A stretch of DNA of 64,000 nucleotides from Effrenium voratum (Eukaryota; Sar; Dinophyceae; Suessiales; Symbiodiniaceae). Position numbers and translations under genes: made by a program. The stretch covers positions 357,775 through 421,774 of the forward strand of contig CAUJNA010003299.1 in the NCBI GenBank assembly GCA_963377175.1, written 5' to 3'. Shown here piece by piece: positions 60,201 to 64,000 of the stretch. A model generated the notes under the pieces. The model worked only from the letters and a program-made list of their open reading frames with translations, was not told where the DNA came from and did not search any database. Position 1 is the first letter of the stretch. Each line of letters starts with the position of its first letter.

Positions 60201-62707
60201 GATTCGCCTGTAAATGCCGTAGCAAACGGTTGTGGGTTTCAACCACGGTGACTCATTCACCGTACGAGAAGCAAACGGAAAAAAAGCCTCAGGAGGGCAT
60301 GTTCGCTGTTTGACCCCCACTTTTGTAGCGGGGCCTCGATAGAAAGTTGTTGCCCAAATTCTTTCGGGGGGTCCTCTAGTTGTTCCATTGTTCAATTGAG
60401 GGTCCAACCTTCGTCTCGAATGGTCACCTTGCTTGGTGGCAATGGCTCCCCTCGCGCATCGGCTCGGGATCATTGTATAACTTGGGTACTGAACTTCGGA
60501 CACACCCAGTCCTTGCGGGAGTGGTAGCTGTCCGGGTCTTTCGGATTGCCGCTTTGTGGGAATGAGAACATGAACCGGACAAAGCAAACGGAATTCGCAG
60601 GGGAAGCTGGAAGGAACCTTCACCCCCCGAGGCTGGCCCCGAAAAAATTAGTTGAACTTCCGCCTGGTGAGGTCCCGAATATACTTTGCCCGATTTGATA
60701 TGCCAGCGTTTCTTGCAAAAGAAAAACCGCCTGAGGGCCCAAAACAGGGCTGAGTTTCCACACAAAGAGTGACTCAACCAGTCAAACGAATGGACCAGGG
60801 TGAAAGTAGGCGCAATTCAACCCTGTACTTCAAGCCGGTGTTGAAACCAGCAGGGAAGTGCAGGGAAGTGCGACGTGCACCTCATTGTAAGAACAGCTTT
60901 CCACATGTGGGTGTGATTTTTCCTAGGGGACCCTTTGGTGCACGCCATTTGTCCACCAACCGCTTTTGAGGCGGTTCCATCTTAAGTCTCATGGCCATGT
61001 CAGGCGCAAGCTGCTTCAAGCGAGCCAGGCTCACTGCCGCGTGGGGGTTTTCCAGACCCCTACCTCTCTATGCTCCGGCCCTTCATGCTCCCAATCTGTA
61101 GCCCAAACGGCAGACAGCGTTCCTTCCGTTCCGTCCGTTCCTTCCGTTCCTTCCGTTCCTTCTGGCGGGCTTTGGGCTCCTTGGGTGACTGAAACTTAGT
61201 GGTCCAAGGATCCATTGGAAGCTCGGCAGCTTTTGAGCTTGTGACTCATCTGTTTGAGATCCTCCAGACTTGAGAGCTTTTAATCAGGGTACCGAGTGTT
61301 GTTCTGTAGTCCATTTTAGGGGAGCCCTCCGGGACCCTAGTTGAGCACAGGCCTGCCCAAGTTCAAAGACCCCATACCAACTTGGTGATTTGGTCATGTT
61401 GAGGTTCAAGCAGCCAATCCGCCAAAAGCTTGGTTTCAGCTGAAAAAAGTCGCTTGGACGATCGCCAGGCAAAACCGGCCAGACTTTGACCCAGTCTTGG
61501 CGAAGGACAGGGAAGTATTCACTGGGTGCTCAACAATTGGAAAATCGGCTCAAAATGGGCTGCCCATCTCAAAATAGCTTAAACTAAACCTGCGGTCTGG
61601 CTCAAGATTTGAGCCCTACTTCTTGTAATGAAGCAATTCGCAATACAAGTGAAACAACTAGTGCAGCGGAAAACGCCCGTTCAGTTTGCTCATCTGGAAA
61701 GGTTCCAAGCCAAGTAACCTGTGGCATTGTTCCAAGCCTTTTGGGGAGCCTTCTGTTGCTCAGAACTCTTGGTACAGGGCAAGAGGGAAGAAACCTTCGG
61801 ACTCCTTCGCCGCGGCGTAACGGCTTAAAGTGGCGTAATGGCTCAAAACGCGTGGCAAGGTGTCACATGTACCGGATGGTTTTTCAGGACCATGGATCAA
61901 TGGCCGGGGGAACACGAGTCCTTAGATGAAAAACCCCGAACTTGCAGGGGTTGCTTGAACGCTGGATTCTCAACAGCTGCCAAAAAAAAGATCGAAACGA
62001 CAACACCCCCAGGACAGGGCCTTGGCCACAAGCCTCGTAATGGGGACTTACAAACCATGGCCTTGGTCACTTCCTCAATCACACATCCCCAGTGGCTTGG
62101 CCAACATGAGTCCAAACCTTTTACCAAATCTGGTCCTCCCAAAAAGTGTTCGCGGCCGGAAACCCGAGTGAGAAATCATGGGAACCCCGGATTGTTAAAC
62201 CCTGGTTGAATCTAAGGGTGTCGTCGTCCTTAGTTTTCCGGAGTGCCGAAGCGAAAAACGCGGAAATTGACCTCGCCGCATTTTTTTGTCCACCGGCGGC
62301 CGGCTGCCCGGGCATCCCAAGGAGGCGCCAGGTGTGCCCCCATTTACGCCTCTGCAGTCTGGCGTTGCGCCTTGCGCCTACGAAGGCCGTTTCGAACAGT
62401 TGATGGATTGGCTCATGTTCCAATCGCAAGCTGGTTGCCAGACTGCCATGGGGCGGGGGCTTGGGGGGGGTGGGGGGTCCGTCGCTCCGGCCCGGCGTAG
62501 GCAAGTCGCTGCCGCCTTGGCTCGAGACAGAAAAGAAGGCAGCAAAGAAATCAACCAGAATACTTGGTTGACGGTGGAAGGGGAGCAAAAATCTAAATCG
62601 TATCAGTTAAGTGGGGATTTCCCACTAAACCCTGCACATAAGCAAACATGTAACATGCTTCCCAGCAACAACCATGAACAACCACTTGAAAAAGACTCGA
62701 CGTACCA
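57286..62707. other. No gene recognised; scattered simple repeats
   Basis: C-runs at 58428-58441 and 58826-58838, a (TTCCG)n-like array at 61117-61162, and a solo MITE end at 59957-59974. A minus-strand reading near 58708-58790 (REFAELRPMAMFVPRA) vaguely resembles the 12-residue module, but with key glycines lost. Other frames resemble nothing known. Confidence 0.35.
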
Positions 62708-62960
62708 TTGGGAGGGGGGTGGAGTCCCCCTGATTTTTCCCAAGAAGAGCTATCTCTTGCAGTTGGTGATTTCACCCATGGACAAGCCAATAAACTTCAC
62801 CGAGCCCGCCTAGTCATGGCTGATCCCGATGTTTGGTACGGGGCGGGGGTCTGCCGCCGGGGACCAGCTGAGTCAGAATCAAACCCTGGTACTAAAATGG
62901 TCGACCCAGAACCACATAAAGAACTAAGAAGGCGGCTGCAGCTATTTATGGTTGGGATTG
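62708..62960 (+). CDS. Candidate exon upstream of the right-edge gene
   Basis: The plus-strand frame encodes ELSLAVGDFTHGQANKLHR, then ARLVMADPDVWYGAGVCRRG, then KMVDPEPHKELRRRLQLF. The composition is protein-like and a possible GT donor (tatG|GTTGGG) lies near 62950. It lies just upstream of the long open frame starting at 62995, so it may be the preceding exon. No family recognised. Confidence 0.3.
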
Positions 62961-62994
62961 TCCCTTACTAACATTCATCTACCCAGGTTTTGAT

Positions 62995-64000
62995 TGTGGA
63001 TTAGTTGGTGCCACGGCTGTGAGCCCCACAGCGTCTGGCAATGGAAGCCCCAGGCTTCTCTAGGCCGCCGGCTAACCAATGGCCAAAAGCGCACCCAAAA
63101 CCGTCTCCAGTCTCACCTGCCAGCGAAGCTGCCGGATTGGCCGCATCTGCAAGTTTCTCCTTTGAATCCTAGACAAGTGGGGTCCGGAATCTTGGGTACC
63201 CTCCCATCCACAAACAAACGTGGAACCTCACAAGAGGGGTCCTGGAAGAAGAATCAGGCCTGGGGCATGTCACCAGCAGCCACTTACCCTCTATACCAAG
63301 CCTGGCAAGCTGTTGGTTGGGATACCGCAAAGCGGGATGGGTGGGATGTGTCCGGACTTCCTTCAGATGAAGATCAGTCATCAAAACCTTCTCCGAGCAG
63401 TGGTTGGGCAACAAGCAGAATCACAGAAACGCGCAGTGCTCATCTCATTCGGCGTGCGGCGGGTCAGAACATTGAGATGACTGCCACCGCCATCAAGACC
63501 GGATCTCCCAGGCCCTTCATCTGGCGGCGGCACACGTGGCTGCAGCGCCTATCAGTGGGCCCACGGCACGACCTATACCGTCTCGCATCAGAAATTCTGG
63601 ACCTTTGCCACCTTGCCGGAGGGAAGCCAGCACTGAGTTTGAGCAAACTGCGCAAGCCTGCCAGAAGGCGGAAGATGTTGCTCATTCGACACGGGCGAGA
63701 CGGGAACTGTCGAAATTGGCCAACACCACGGTCAAACAACCTCTTCGCGTGGGCCTATGGAGTTGGTCAAAGTGTGGAGACGGGGTGTGGCCAGCCCAGC
63801 GTGTGGTGGCCTGAAGAAGTCTGGCAAGCCACACAGGTTCGCACCAAGACGAAGCCAACCATCGACGCCTTGATCGGAACCCTGCTTCTCCGGAGTAGCC
63901 CGCCTGTTGCTGACCAGGAGCGGGTTGTCTATGAGATCAAGAAGCTCGAGGATGTGACCCAGTGGGCGGACGTTCTTCCACCAGAACCTGACCGACCCAC
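62995..64000 (+). CDS. Partial gene at the right edge, function unknown
   Basis: An open frame of about 335 codons runs off the window on the plus strand, by far the longest plus-strand frame outside repeats. It begins after a TGA near 62990, with candidate acceptors (gattAG|T, acccAG|G) nearby, so the first visible codons are probably an internal exon. Readable parts include CHGCEPHSVWQWKPQ, AKLPDWPHLQVSPLNPRQ, YPLYQAWQAVGWDTAKRDGW, RRHTWLQRLSVGPRHDLYRL and ERVVYEIKKLEDVTQWADVL. It is rich in tryptophan and basic residues, with no signal peptide or known motif. An ATG at 63476 is an alternative start. It could be host or retroelement-derived. Confidence 0.5.

Noticed and set aside
1..64000. 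CRISPR arrays, bacterial operons, rRNA or tRNA genes
   Set aside because: No spaced direct repeats of CRISPR type, no ribosome-binding-site-led gene runs, and no convincing rRNA or tRNA sequence found by eye. tRNA detection by eye is unreliable, so a scan with a covariance model would be needed.

Overview
This window looks like nuclear DNA of a dinoflagellate. The evidence is several intron-like 3' ends of the form AG|G, a candidate non-GT (GC) donor, GC-rich exon islands in long low-information DNA, a LINE-type retroelement carrying its own cytosine-5 DNA methyltransferase, and a huge gene built from a degenerate 36-residue repeat. From memory only, I associate both the DNMT-bearing retroelement and this repeat style with dinoflagellates. 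No prokaryotic operons, rRNA, tRNA or CRISPR arrays were seen. Species cannot be named from the sequence.

Left part, 1-28 kb. On the minus strand a giant repeat-coding locus runs from about 28012 down to 6703. It has two long exon blocks (28012-17566 and 15960-about 6830) separated by a probable intron. Each 36-residue unit is three 12-residue modules. The frame holds across roughly 20 kb with no frameshift, and the only interruptions are seven TGA codons, all at positions where sister units have arginine. Two downstream candidate exons follow: an acidic one at about 4030-3945 and one encoding a hydrophobic membrane segment at about 2036-1935. Dispersed repeats, a MITE and a composite satellite (1136-1856) fill the rest.

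Middle, 28-36 kb and 46-50 kb. This is mostly non-coding DNA with dispersed repeats and hairpins. Six small GC-rich islands on the same minus strand (29.3, 31.1, 33.6, 34.8, 47.1 and 49.2 kb) encode one to three copies of the same 12-residue module, nearly all just after an AG|G. They look like upstream small exons of the giant gene, or remnants of relatives.

36.1-45.4 kb. A complete non-LTR retroelement (about 9.3 kb, minus strand) is flanked by a 16-bp perfect direct repeat. ORF1 encodes a C5 DNA methyltransferase, a Ulp1/C48-like protease-type domain, a CCCH-like motif and a C-terminal coiled coil. ORF2 encodes an APE-type endonuclease, reverse transcriptase, zinc knuckle and RNase H. The two are in the same frame, separated by a single TGA followed by CTA, a recognised leaky-stop context, so the element may make one polyprotein by readthrough. 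It would lie inside an intron of the giant gene if the small exons belong to it.

Right part, 50-64 kb. This is repeat-rich intergenic or intronic DNA with three strong hairpins or inverted repeats, simple repeats and two weak exon candidates near 54 kb. An open frame on the plus strand (62995 to the window edge) is probably the start of another gene.
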